From contig JAVGWX010000011.1 in NCBI GenBank assembly GCA_036924085.1, positions 27,748,817-27,812,816 on the forward strand: a stretch of DNA of 64,000 nt. The letters run 5' to 3'. This DNA comes from Ariolimax columbianus. Lineage: Eukaryota; Mollusca; Gastropoda; Stylommatophora; Arionidae. The stretch's first letter is position 1. Every line of letters starts with the position of its first letter. This document shows, one piece after another, positions 44,843-55,019 of the stretch. The position numbers were made by a program, and so were the translations under genes. The notes beneath the pieces were generated by a model. It saw only the letters and a program-made list of their open reading frames with translations. It did not search any database and was not told the DNA's origin.

Positions 44843-45326
44843 TTTTATTCCACTAGAATACACAGTAGCGGTAACAAATAAGTTTGAGATGCTCATGGCG
44901 ATGCAAGAGGACACCAGATGAACTCTCAACACAGGCAGGAAATATTCTCACCTCATCTGCAAGCAGTATTATACCTCGAAAGCAGCACAAACATCAAAGT
45001 TATATCACAGAAAAAAAACCATGAGACTCATCAAAGAAAGAAGAAAGCTAAAACAATCTGGGATAGAGCACAGTAAAGACACCTACAGAAACAGCACAAG
45101 AAAATTCAGGAGAGAGATATAGAAGGACAAAAAAGAACATATATTGGATACGTGTAACAGAATAGAAGAATTACAGAAACACGGGAAAGAAGGAGATGCC
45201 TGCAAAGAAATAAAAAAACTAACTGGTGATTTCAAACCCGCATTGCATGTCATACACGATAAAGATGGCAGGGCACTGACGGAAAGCAAGGATATACTGG
45301 CAAGATGGTAGAAGAATTGCAAGGAA

Positions 45327-46205
45327 ATGTATGGTAACATCGGAGAAAGCCCTAACATAACACCTAAAGTACCAGAACCAGAGCCGGAACCTAGTATAGC
45401 AGAGGTCTGTTCCGCAATCCAAGGGTTGAAGAAAGGGAAATCACCAGGTTGCGATGATATACACAGTGAATTTATTCAGACAGGAGGAGAAGCCAGTGTC
45501 CGCATCTACCACGCAATATGTAGAAAGGTATGGCACAGTGCAATATGGACTAGATCTGTATATATACCGCTCCCAAAGAAAGGTGATACGAAGCAGTGTA
45601 CCAATTACCGAACCATCACTTTAATAGTCATGCCAGCAAAATCCTCCTACGGATCATGATGAAGAGGCTAGAAAACAAGCTCAATGAGGAGGTACATGAG
45701 GCACATGCTGGTTTCAGATAAGGGCGAGGCACAAGGGATCACATCCTCAACATAAGAAATATTATAGAAAAATGCAAAGTACAATGTTGACGTACACACT
45801 TGCTTCATAGATTACACGAAGGCATTTGATTGTGTACAACACCAAGGGTTGTGGGAAATAATGAGAGAAATGGGGTTCACATTGCACTTGATCCAGTTTA
45901 TCAAATCTTTATATCAGGAACAACAAGCAGCGGTTCGAATTGCTGGCGAAACGTCAGACTGGTTCGAGGTTCAAAAGGGCGTAAGACAAAGATGCATACT
46001 CTCCCCATATTTGTTCAATATATATGCTGAATCAATAATGAGGTTCTTAACGAACGAGGAAAATTATGCCAAGTTCGAGCCATTAACAATCGGCGGAAAC
46101 GAAATACCGGAGCTGAGATATGCCGATGACACAGTTGTCCTATCAAGGAGCGCTGTGGGGCTGGAACAGATGATCCTATCGGTAAAACAACACAGCGAAG
46201 ACTAG
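45327..46205 (+). pseudogene. LINE-B reverse transcriptase domain
   Basis: Blocks in order: QGLKKGKSPGCDDIHSEFI, YIPLPKKGDTKQCTNYRTI, AHAGFR.GRGTRDHI, TCFIDYTKAFDCVQ, GVRQRCILSPYLFNIY and ELRYADDTVVLSRS (catalytic YADD). Spread over three frames with stops, so inactive. Thumb-like blocks continue to about 46700 (FEYLGSIISNNGDC). Confidence 0.88.
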
Positions 46206-46403
46206 AATCTGTATCTGAATATAAGTAAAACCAAGATAATGAGCACAGACAAGGCAAAAATCAAACCTAAAGTTATCCAGGAGCAACAGGAGATTGAGAT
46301 TGTCACAAGTTTCGAGTACCTTGGCTCAATCATAAGCAACAACGGAGATTGCCTGAAGGAAGTGAGAAGGAGAATGGCTATGGCAAGGCAGAGGTTGAAT
46401 AAG

Positions 46404-46463
46404 ATGAAGAATCTGTGACAGAACTCTAATAAAATGAAGAATCTGTGGCAGAACTCTAATAAA
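46404..46463 (+). repeat. 30-bp tandem duplication in LINE-B
   Basis: atgaagaatctgtgacagaa… starts at 46404 and again at 46434 with one noted difference (tgtgac versus tgtggc). It adds an in-frame ten codons, including a TGA in the first copy. Confidence 0.92.
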
Positions 46464-46721
46464 ATGACGAACATAACAATTCTACGAACTTGCATATTCC
46501 CGGTGGCAATGTACAGATGTGGAACGTGGACCACCACACACACTTAAGAAAAGGATTGACTCTTTTGAACTGAAGTGCTACAGGAGGGTGCTCAAAATAC
46601 CATGGGTGTCGAAACGCAAAAATGGAGATATACTAAAAGAGCTTGACATCGACGAACATTGGTTGGTAAACAACATCTTATCCAGAAAACTGAAATATTT
46701 TGGTCACATCAAACGTCATAA

Positions 46722-46991
46722 TGAGGGCCGGCGTGGCCTAGTGGTTAAGTGGCACGGCTCACAACCTGAAGGTGCTGGGTTCGATCCCCATCACAGCACC
46801 GGCCGTTACCCTGGGGAAGCAAACCCTCAGAAAATGCAGGAGGAAGCAGACCCTTACATAAAATGCTTGCTGAAGTCGGATGCACTGGGCCGACAGGCAC
46901 AAAATAAAAACCACAGTGCAACGCACACCACCTTGGGGAATAGAGAAATAAGGCAAACGCAAAAAACAAAAACAAAAACACAAAAAAAACC
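46722..46991 (+). repeat. SINE1 copy inside LINE-B
   Basis: Complete-looking SINE1, 270 bp: A-box TGGCCTAGTGGTTAAGTGG, B-box GGGTTCGATCCCC, body, and tail (aaaaac)n. CATAA flanks it at 46717-46721 and 46992-46996. Excision restores the LINE-B codons CGT CAT AAC GGC CTA. Confidence 0.93.
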
Positions 46992-47210
46992 CATAACGGC
47001 CTAGATAGAACAATATCGGAGAGTATGGTTCCTGGAAGGCGGGGCAGAGGCAGACCGAGAAGCAGATGGACACAAGACATCACGGAGGTCCTGAAGATGA
47101 CAGCGACAGAGGCGACATTCTGGCCAGAGATTGAGAGTCTTACAGATTGGCTGTTGTGAGAGCGACGTTCTGCAAAGGACAAGCTACATGATGACCACAT
47201 GTGTAAATAT

Positions 47211-47711
47211 CTGTGGAATATCGTGAATTATAGATTATTCAAAAGATGCTCATGCGCTGAATGTCCAGTTATAATTTAGGTCTCCTAACCAGCTAGAGTT
47301 TGCTGCTATGTAACATGGCAGACAGTAGTATTTTTATTTCTATTTCACCCCTTTCAGGGTGAATCTGATTTCTTACGTGCACCCTAATCCTTGTGTACTG
47401 GACAGGGCTAAGAGCCTTTGAAAGTGGAATCTATTATCAGCTGCTTCTGTTCAGCATGCTGCTATAATTTTTCTACAAAGCGGATCACATACTGTCAAGT
47501 CAGTATAAATGTTAACAAAATGTCCTTTTATATTATATAGTATAAGATTATTTTGCATTTTCTGATACAATCAAAATAATATATTGTTTTGTTTGGTTTC
47601 ATTCTAATATAAAAGCATTTCTATCTGCCGCAGGAATATGGTATGAAACAAGGAGTATTCCATCTAGGTGTAGACCTTTACCAACTGATGTTCTCAGTTA
47701 TATACTTTGCA
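47211..47711. other. No gene recognised
   Basis: AT-rich. The phrase tcacccctttcagggtga near 47345 is a short perfect palindrome. Confidence 0.3.
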
Positions 47712-48560
47712 TTAACCCTTTACAGTCCAACGTAATTTACAAGATGTTAGTCTTAATGTCCAAGTCCAGAACAGTAATTTTATGTTGGAAAGATAGTGAA
47801 GATGGATAAGACACACCATCAGGAAATAATCTAACAATACAACCAGATATGTGCTTCATTGGAACCCACCAGATGAAAAGATTGGGAAGTCAAAGAGCAC
47901 CCAGTTAGGGAACAGTTATTGAGAAAGCCAGGGCAACTGAAGTCTAATGTCAAGAGCTCAATATGATGACCCAAAATTGGAGTTGTGGTGAATCTTTGCA
48001 AGGATATGTTCCAAGGAAAACTAGAAGGAGTAGATCATTGTTTCCTTAATATTGATTATATGGTATTGGGCGTACCTATTGCATGGACGTTTTAGCTGTT
48101 TTGGCATACAGATATTTGGTCTGATTATGTACGTTGGCTTATACACGAGATGGCTATATGTAGTGTGACTGTGACTCTGATTTATTCCGTTTTTATCAAC
48201 CATATCACTTAATGGCTTTAAAGTATGTTCTTTTCTAGTCATCATTAATCTTTCTTGACGTTAATATATGTATATTATATTAAAAGTTTCAAAATCATGT
48301 TACCATTTCCAGAGGAGAGATCAAATTAAAATATTTAGAATTATGAACTGGATGCTGCAACATCTATGGAATTTAGACGGCAGATAGACTTACCTGATAC
48401 ACAAAATGAAGATAGGACAACATGTTAACTCTTTACAGTCTGATCCAACTGATGAGATCTGTCTTATCCCTTTACAGCACGACTTAATTGATTAGGTTTG
48501 TGTCATAACCCTTTACAATCTGGTCTAATTGATTAGATTTGTATCTTAACCCTTTATATT
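47712..48560. repeat. CCCTTTACAG motif repeats
   Basis: A single motif ttaaccctttacagtcc lies at 47712-47728. Between 48425 and 48560 there are four diverged copies of an approximately 41-bp unit, ctttaca.tctg.tctaattgatta plus gattt, spaced at 48425, 48466, 48507 and 48546. The sequence between holds no recognised gene. Confidence 0.7.
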
Positions 48561-48689
48561 TCTGCCTAAAAGATAATTGTATTATTAAAGATTGGCCTCC
48601 ATGTAGATCCAGCAGGGGTCTCACTTTGGTATGAAAACACAGAACCACTATAGCCTATGATACTTAACTTGACAATCCTTTACAATCTG

Positions 48690-49300
48690 GTTTAGAAGAT
48701 TCTGCAGAGTCTGTATACAACTAGTTTCATTTACATTTTCTTGCTCTAAAGGCTATGCGCATCCAATTTACTCTTAAATGCATTAATTGTCCCTGCCTCC
48801 ACTACCTCCTGTGGCAATGCATTTCAAGCATTCATCATTCTCTGACTAAAAAAATATTTCCTAATATCTAATCTGGACCTCTCTTTAGTTAATTTGTAGC
48901 TATGCCCTTTTGTTCTTGTGGGTGGTTGTATTTTGAAAAACTTGTTATAGTCTAATTTATCCGTTCCTCTGATCATCTTTTAAACCTATATTAAGTCACC
49001 TCGAATTCTTCTCTTTTCTAGACACTGTAGGCCAGTTTTTCTGAGTCTTTCCTCATAACTGTAATTCTGGAATCCCACTATCAGCTTTGTCACTCTTTTG
49101 TGCATTCTTTCCAGCATGTTTATGTCCCCTCTATGATAAGGACTCCACACCTGTACACAGAATTCCAATCTAGGTCTAACTAAAGCTTTATACAGTTTGA
49201 CTATCACTTCCTTGCTCCTATATTTAATATTTCTTTTTATCATACCTAACATTGCATTTGCCTTTTTCACTGCTACCTGATGCATGTGTAAATTATGACT
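48690..49300 (-). pseudogene. CR1-like LINE 3' part
   Basis: The minus strand reads VAVKKANAMLGMIKRNIKY, KALVRPRLEFCVQVWSPYH, ITKL-type VTKLIVGFQNYSYEERLRK and TGLQCLEKRRIRGDLI. Its 3' UTR palindrome is ctgcag-centred near 48703. It closely matches 5700-6400 and 62605-63095. Confidence 0.9.
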
Positions 49301-49634
49301 AATAATTGTTCTGAATGTGTCAGGCAACCTCTTTGTGTGAAAGTACGTGCCACAGAACAACAGTCACATAAATGCTGTGGAACAAACTTGCTGCAATGAT
49401 ACCAGCTGTAATGGTGGTCGATGCTTGTACTAGAGGGGAGTGAAAAGGGAAGGATGAAGATGGATGATTTCAGACTGAGCTGTGAAGGAGATTCACTTGG
49501 ACATACAATGAGTGAATGTTTACTAGGGACATTGTATTGATGTGGGCTGTTGTATTATGACTAACCTTGACCTATCTTACAATCAGTCAGGTGTTTCCCA
49601 GTGGGCAAAAGTTTGCATCCTATTTTTAACTTAA

Positions 49635-49790
49635 CTTAACGTCTTTATACTGGTTTAGAAGACTCTGCAGAGTCTGTATGCAACCAGTTTTTATCTCCAG
49701 CCATCTCTACTATGTCTTGCCACTGTGCCAAGGTAGCTCAAGACAGGAGAGTGAGTTGACAACAGCGCACTTAAATCTATTAGGCACAGC
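49635..49790 (-). repeat. CR1-like 3' tip next to a SINE2 tail
   Basis: ttaacttaacttaacgtctt, tggtttagaagactctgcag and agtctgtatgcaacc are the CR1-like 3' end. From about 49715, gtcttgccactgtgccaagg is a SINE2 body fragment (plus orientation). Confidence 0.75.
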
Positions 49791-50041
49791 ATCAGGCCTT
49801 CCAGATGAACTGCTCATTCTTTATCATACATGAAATATATACTGTCCTATCTGATACTGTCGTCATTTTCACTTGCGACGAGTAACCATTATTTTAGTAT
49901 TCAGTGGTCAGTTCACAGTCTGAATATTGTCACTTGATTTCTTCATTGTAATGGGTAGTGCACTTCTGTTATATCAGATTCTCTGTGTTCTCTGTCATTT
50001 GTCTTTTAAATTATTTTCTATAATTGTCTTTACTTCTTAAC

Positions 50042-50147
50042 ACTTTACAGTCCAGCCTAATTTATTAGATTCACTAATCTAATCAATTAGATCAGATTTT
50101 AAAGTGTTTAGAATCAAATCTAATCAATTAAGTCATGCTGTAAAGAT
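50042..50147. repeat. Imperfect inverted repeat, MITE-like
   Basis: The left arm ctttacagtccagcctaatt, continuing tattagatt, pairs imperfectly with the right arm, whose complement is ctttacagcatgacttaatt, continuing gattagatt. The motif is that of 48425-48560. Confidence 0.7.
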
Positions 50148-50214
50148 CAGTGTTTCCCAAAACTTTTTACACATACGACCCGGTGAAAATAGGAAAAATG
50201 TTTTAACGGATGGC

Positions 50215-50592
50215 TCAGGCAGAAAATCTTCTCTCTTCGTCGTTCATTCTCAAACTTTCGCTACCAAGCCCTGAAAAGGGCTTTGCAAGTAGCAAGATGT
50301 TGTCCGGAGAATGGAAAGTGTTGTGTCGTAATTTACATCTTGACTGCGATTTTTGCACCTTTTGGTCCGACACATCCGACGTTATCAGACATTTTTGGGT
50401 AATGAGTTAGTTTTTCCTCTTCGATTCACTTCTCCATTGTCGCCAGTCTGATCTTTTGCAGCCTGTTATTGATAATCACTACCTGGAGGGGAAGAAGGGT
50501 CTTGGTAGCTCTGGATCGCCGGCCCTAACACTAGCAGTCAGCTTTAGGTCGCTGACCGCTGCAGCTCATGCACTGCTCAGCATCTTGATCCC
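50215..50592 (-). repeat. SINE4 copy, near complete
   Basis: Runs from ctcttcgtcgttcattctca (tail) to cagcatcttgatccc (head). It carries the core complement and cggccctaacactagcagtc. GAAGAAG is replaced by a related end. Confidence 0.9.
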
Positions 50593-51589
50593 AGGAAGAA
50601 ATAAAAACGATTATTGATATAATATTTTGTGTATTAGTTTTTATTTAATATTATAAAATGACCGGAAACCGAGCAGTAAATATAAATACTAATAATAGAA
50701 CGTCTTGAACTTTTGAGAAACCAATATTTCATTCAAATCAACCACAATAACTTTATCACTACCAACAGGAAATTTCTGTGGATCGCCACATGTCCAAGAA
50801 CCGGCAGTTGGGAAACACTGGGTTAAACCAATTTTCTAAAGCATTTATAAAACAAGAAATATTACAATTCTTTCAATGTTATTATAATAAAGTTGTATTG
50901 CTTGCTTGCTCAATATTTTTTTGCTTTTTTACGTGTTAATGATATGCAATGGTTAGCTGCAGAGCTTAAGCAAGAGGAAGAATGATGAATATGGTTGACT
51001 ATTGGTGTTAAAGCAACACAACAGAGGTATGGATTGAAAATAAGATCACCATACAGATGGCACATGACAATCAGTTGCACCTCCCCATCTAGCGATGAAA
51101 GTGGGTAAATGAGAGAGCAATGGTTTATGGTATGCATTATTATTGTATAATTATTTGTAAGTGTGTCAAGCTTATATGAGTCCTTGCTTCCATACAACTT
51201 AACAAATCAATCTATTAAATAAAGTTCTATGACGCAAGATATCCAAGTCTATATCTTCTACTTCATATATACTTAATATAATTTAGTTATGTGTTGACTT
51301 GATTTTGCTTCATTAAACTGATGTCTTCTGTGCTTTATTTATTTATCATGTGCGTGATAAAGACCTTTATTAGCCAAAATGTTGCTCATATGTAACAATA
51401 AATTGTTATTTGAAGACCTCGGCCAATTAGTCGATTAGTGCATCCATCCACATAAAATAATTGTGCTACATACGAAGGCTAGGGTAAATGAATCATCTAT
51501 ATTTTGTGTGAATAGTATAGAATTCATGTATTATTCAATAAATATTAGAGCTGGGGTGGCAGGGTCAGTTAATGCATTAAAAAAAAATT
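50593..51589. other. No gene recognised
   Basis: AT-rich. The SINE4 flank is followed by sequence with gatcgccacatgtccaagaa; no coding block was seen. Confidence 0.3.
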
Positions 51590-51654
51590 GTATGCGTTGC
51601 CGAAGACGGATGTGTCGGACTAAAAGATGCAAATATCGCAGTCAAGCACTATGT
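51590..51654 (+). repeat. SINE4 core sliver
   Basis: gccgaagacggatgtgtcgg, then aagatgcaaatatcgcagtc. Ends abruptly at the 38-bp array. Confidence 0.75.
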
Positions 51655-52268
51655 TTTGTCTGACGCTGACTAACATAGCCTGATTAATATGTTTTACCCG
51701 ACCCTGACTAACATGGACAGATAAATATGTTTTACCTGACCCTTTCTAATATATTCTGATCACTAAGTTTCCCTGACCCTGACTAACATAGCCTGCTCAA
51801 TATGCTTTGCCTGTCCCTGACTAACATAGACTGACTAGTATGTTTCACCCGACACTGATTAACCTAGCCTGATCAGTATGTTTAACCTGACCCTGACTAA
51901 TATAGGCTGATCAGTATGTTTCACCTGACCCTTACTAACATAGCCTGATCAGTATGTTTCTTATGATCCTGACTAACATAGCCTGATCAGTATGTTTCAT
52001 ATGATCCTGACTAACATAGCCTGATCAGTATGTTTCACCTGACACTGACTAACATAATCTGATCAGTATGTTTCACCTGACACTGACTAACATAGCCTGA
52101 TCAGTATGTTTCACCTGACACTGACTAACATAGCCTAATCAGTATGTTTTGCCTGACACTGACTAACATAATCTGATCAGTATGTTTCAGCTGACACTGA
52201 CTAACATAATCTGATCAGTATGTTTCAGCTGACACTGACTAACATAATCTGATCAGTATGTTTTGCCT
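51655..52268. repeat. 38-bp minisatellite, about 16 copies
   Basis: The unit is cctgatcagtatgtttcacc followed by tgacactgactaacatag. Variants (Cctgaccctgac, ttttgcctgac) match the tail of rep5. The array ends about 200 bp downstream of the receptor gene's stop (gene sense). Confidence 0.95.
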
Positions 52269-52471
52269 ACCCGGACACTATCTCCTCTCTTTGTAGTGAT
52301 TACATATTACTTATACACACAGAAGACATCACAATAAAATTCGTATACATTCTTTGATTAAGTTATGTCTGTAGGTAGCATAGTTATAATTGTTGTAACA
52401 AGACTTAAACGCTGATGAAACAGGAAAAGATGAATAAAACATTACTCTCCTGTCACAAAACCTGAGGTTCA

Positions 52472-53575
52472 TTAATTGACCTGACAACGACACCGGCACA
52501 AACACTGTAAAAGAAGCTGCCTGTAGTCAGTTCTCAGTATTACGTACACGAGAGTACTACAGCTTGCTGGAAGATTACACCAGATCAAAGATATCAACCA
52601 GAAAGCGTTGAGCATAGACTTTTCTACATTTAAAAACTGTTGCAAAAAGTAATACGCAATTAAAACTAAAATTTTAGGTAAGTTACACACATTTGATATA
52701 ATGGACACAATCAAGAAAACTTTCACGAGCCGTATCTCACGATAGGATAACTTTGGCGTGGATGAAGAAGTAAAATTGTGTCGGATTCTGGCTGTCGATA
52801 CTAGGGAATGACCCATCCAAACTGAGCACATAATCGATACTGCGTGTGGCAATAACGACATAGTATGAACAATGCCAAGAAGAACACCCTTATAATATGC
52901 CAGTTCTTGATAAAATATTATTGTCATTACTTGTTCTGGTGTTGCTGTAGAAGTTTCGTTTCTGTGAAGAGTCGTTGGATCTGTCCAGTACATGACTTCC
53001 ATGACGTAAACAGGAATGTAGAGAGCTATGTGTATGACGTAGATTGTCAATATGTTGATGACGCTGTGGAAACTGGTGAAGGTATGTTTGACTTTAAATG
53101 GAGAAACCACACAGAAACATACTTCCATAAATATCATGGCGGTGATCCAACTTGAAACTGCGTACATTGCAGTGGCTGTCCAACCCAACACATTATTATC
53201 TAAAGATGAAGGACCAGTTGCACGGAAAAGGGCTGTGACGTAATGGAAGAAGATGTAGAATTGGGTACTAAACACGAGAAAATTGGTGAATGAGAGAGCA
53301 CATAGACCAACACTCATTCTGTCTTTGACAACAAGGTTTGAGAAGATGACCATGTTGATGATGTTAGCGACAACACCAACAACTGAGACTGCCTGTAGGG
53401 TAAAGTATAACGAGATGTTGATGAATAGCCCAACATCGTATCCAAGGTTTGTTGAACAATTCTTTAGTGTATCGTTGTTAGCAGCTTCTTTCTGTCCCTG
53501 GTTCTGTCCGGCCATTCCTACAAAACTGTCTGGACTAAGGTCCGATGAGATGCTCAAGTTAAACTGTACAACCAT
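52472..53575 (-). CDS. Chemosensory-type G-protein-coupled receptor, intact
   Basis: Single-exon, 367 residues. An extracellular N-terminus of about 50 residues has N-glycosylation sequons at N6, N39 and N53. Hydrophobic segments at about 51-78, 86-111, 130-157, 168-193, 226-254, 284-309 and 322-347 give seven membrane spans. TM1 has GVVANIINMVIF (conserved Asn). TM2 reads LSFTNFLV, with Asn98 where most class A receptors have Asp. TM3 ends MEVCFCVVSPFKVK in place of DRY. TM6 has CNLPK for CWxP, and TM7 CNLPASCSTLVYV for NPxxY. The tail ends in a Cys cluster (CLCRCRC), possibly palmitoylated. This resembles the rhodopsin-like chemosensory receptors described from Aplysia and other gastropods. 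The ligand is unknown. Confidence 0.85.
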   Translation of the reverse strand: MVVQFNLSISSDLSPDSFVGMAGQNQGQKEAANNDTLKNCSTNLGYDVGLFINISLYFTLQAVSVVGVVANIINMVIFSNLVVKDRMSVGLCALSFTNFLVFSTQFYIFFHYVTALFRATGPSSLDNNVLGWTATAMYAVSSWITAMIFMEVCFCVVSPFKVKHTFTSFHSVINILTIYVIHIALYIPVYVMEVMYWTDPTTLHRNETSTATPEQVMTIIFYQELAYYKGVLLGIVHTMSLLPHAVSIMCSVWMGHSLVSTARIRHNFTSSSTPKLSYREIRLVKVFLIVSIISNVCNLPKILVLIAYYFLQQFLNVEKSMLNAFWLISLIWCNLPASCSTLVYVILRTDYRQLLLQCLCRCRCQVN

Positions 53576-54079
53576 TATACATTTATTGAATCAGTTTTAG
53601 TCCTCATAAACAGGATATCACCAGCTTCAAGTTATCACTCTATAAAAACTTGTCACCAGTTACTGTAAGATAAGTAAGGTTTAAGTTCTAACGACAGAAA
53701 GCAATGTCTATATTTTATACAACCAGAATACATTTTACAAATCTCTTCAATTATTGACAAAGTAGACATTTAACAAAATATACACTACCAGCCAGTTATC
53801 ATCGCTTGATGCAGAGGATGGAGAGAGTTGTGTAGCTTGAGGCTAAGTGACTGATAAGTGATACAACTCTGAATAATGAGACGTTGTATATACCGATGGA
53901 TCTGTGGTGTAATGTGAGACATCAAGTAGGGTCTTCTCTGTTATTGTAAGTCTAAATGTCGTTGCTGAGATGACTATTATTTAAACGACAAATACTCCTA
54001 GTGTCTGGATGAGTTTGAGGCAGTTATCTGAGACCTCTTTAACAATGGTGGCCACTGCGTCTGAATCTCAATCTTTGCT
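53576..54079. other. Receptor 5' flank, duplicated at 59958-60135
   Basis: 53580-53760 closely resembles 59958-60135 (acatttattgaatcagtttt, tcaagttatc.ctctataaaa, gttctaacgacagaa). The duplicated unit therefore includes the upstream region. No TATA element can be defended. Confidence 0.6.
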
Positions 54080-54225
54080 TCTTGGGCATGCTGGGGATTT
54101 CCGGGGCTTGTGTGGATCTAGTCTTGGACATGCTGGGGATTTCTGGGGCTTGTGTGGATCTAGTCTTGGGCTGGGGATTTCCGGGGCTTGTGTGGATCTA
54201 GTCTTGGCCATGCTGGGGATTAGGG
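54080..54225. repeat. 42-bp tandem array, about 3.5 copies
   Basis: Unit catgctggggatttccgggg followed by cttgtgtggatctagtcttg ga. The third copy lacks catg. It lies about 500 bp upstream of the receptor start. Confidence 0.92.
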
Positions 54226-54711
54226 CAATGAAAGAGCTGACGTGTTGCATTCCAAGGCAACCATAATGGAGACATTGGATATGGGTAGAGAAGGCATTCT
54301 CAAGTCGATCATTGACCGGTTCGTAGATGGTTACACTGTAATCCATGAACCGGCTATCCACACTCTGTAAATGATGAATCAGGTATCCACAGACTGTAAA
54401 ACTGTTAAATCAGACTTGAGGTGAGTTAGAGTTGACGCCTGAAAGCACGAAGCAGGAGTGTACACAACCGGCCAGCCATGTAAACTATAACGTTGGAGAT
54501 CTTCACAATTTGCAGAGAAATATTGTGCACATATGTGTCTCCCTGTTATGCTCTGACATTGATTCTTAAAAACAGGATAACAGCAACATTTGTAGAGCAA
54601 ATTTATATCCAGGGCCACCTCTTTAGGAAATCACTTCAGAATAAAAATACCGATGCAGCCAGAATAACATTTGGATACGTCTCAAACAATCCATAAAGTA
54701 CTCATTTAAAT

Positions 54712-54895
54712 TCAGTAATATATAAGAGTATGTAATCTATATAATACAGTATATATTCAGTAAAATGAAAGTAAAGTATGTAATCTATATAATACAGTAT
54801 ATATTCAGTAATATATAAGTATAGCATATAATCTATATAATACAGTATATATTTAGTAACATGTAAGTATAGTATGTAATGTATGTAATAAAGTG
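54712..54895. repeat. AT-rich tandem array, about 4 copies
   Basis: The phrase taatctatataatacagtat, followed by atattcagtaa, recurs at about 54732, 54780 and 54828, with a period of roughly 48-50 bp. Confidence 0.85.
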
Positions 54896-55019
54896 TATGC
54901 ACCGATTATATATAAATCATCCCTTTCATAGACGAGAAGTTTATTGACGGAAAAGGCATATTTCATGTCTTGACGATCATATTCCAGCCAAATTTCTAAC
55001 CTGACACAACTAATCGATG

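Larger units (their letters stand above)
43886..47210 (+). mobile_element. LINE-B (RTE-like), nearly complete, dead
   Basis: Endonuclease, a spacer and a YADD-type reverse transcriptase lie in order. The C-terminal tail RKLKYFGHIKRH is interrupted by a SINE1 insertion and resumes as GRRGRGRPRSRWTQDI. Frameshifts or stops appear near 44630, 44870, 45120, 45310, 45650, 45720, 45790, 46200 and 46545. Resembles the endonuclease-reverse transcriptase elements common in molluscs and flatworms. Confidence 0.9.

Noticed and set aside
46730..46800. Possible tRNA gene (A-box and B-box present)
   Set aside because: No complete cloverleaf with acceptor stem; the same sequence heads several dispersed copies with long tails, so it is a SINE head.
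51655..52268. CRISPR-like array
   Set aside because: Contiguous 38-bp units with no spacers; origin in the rep5 tail is visible.
52865..53600. Plus-strand open frames opposite the receptor
   Set aside because: Antisense shadows of the GPCR gene; the same shadow appears opposite the pseudogene.
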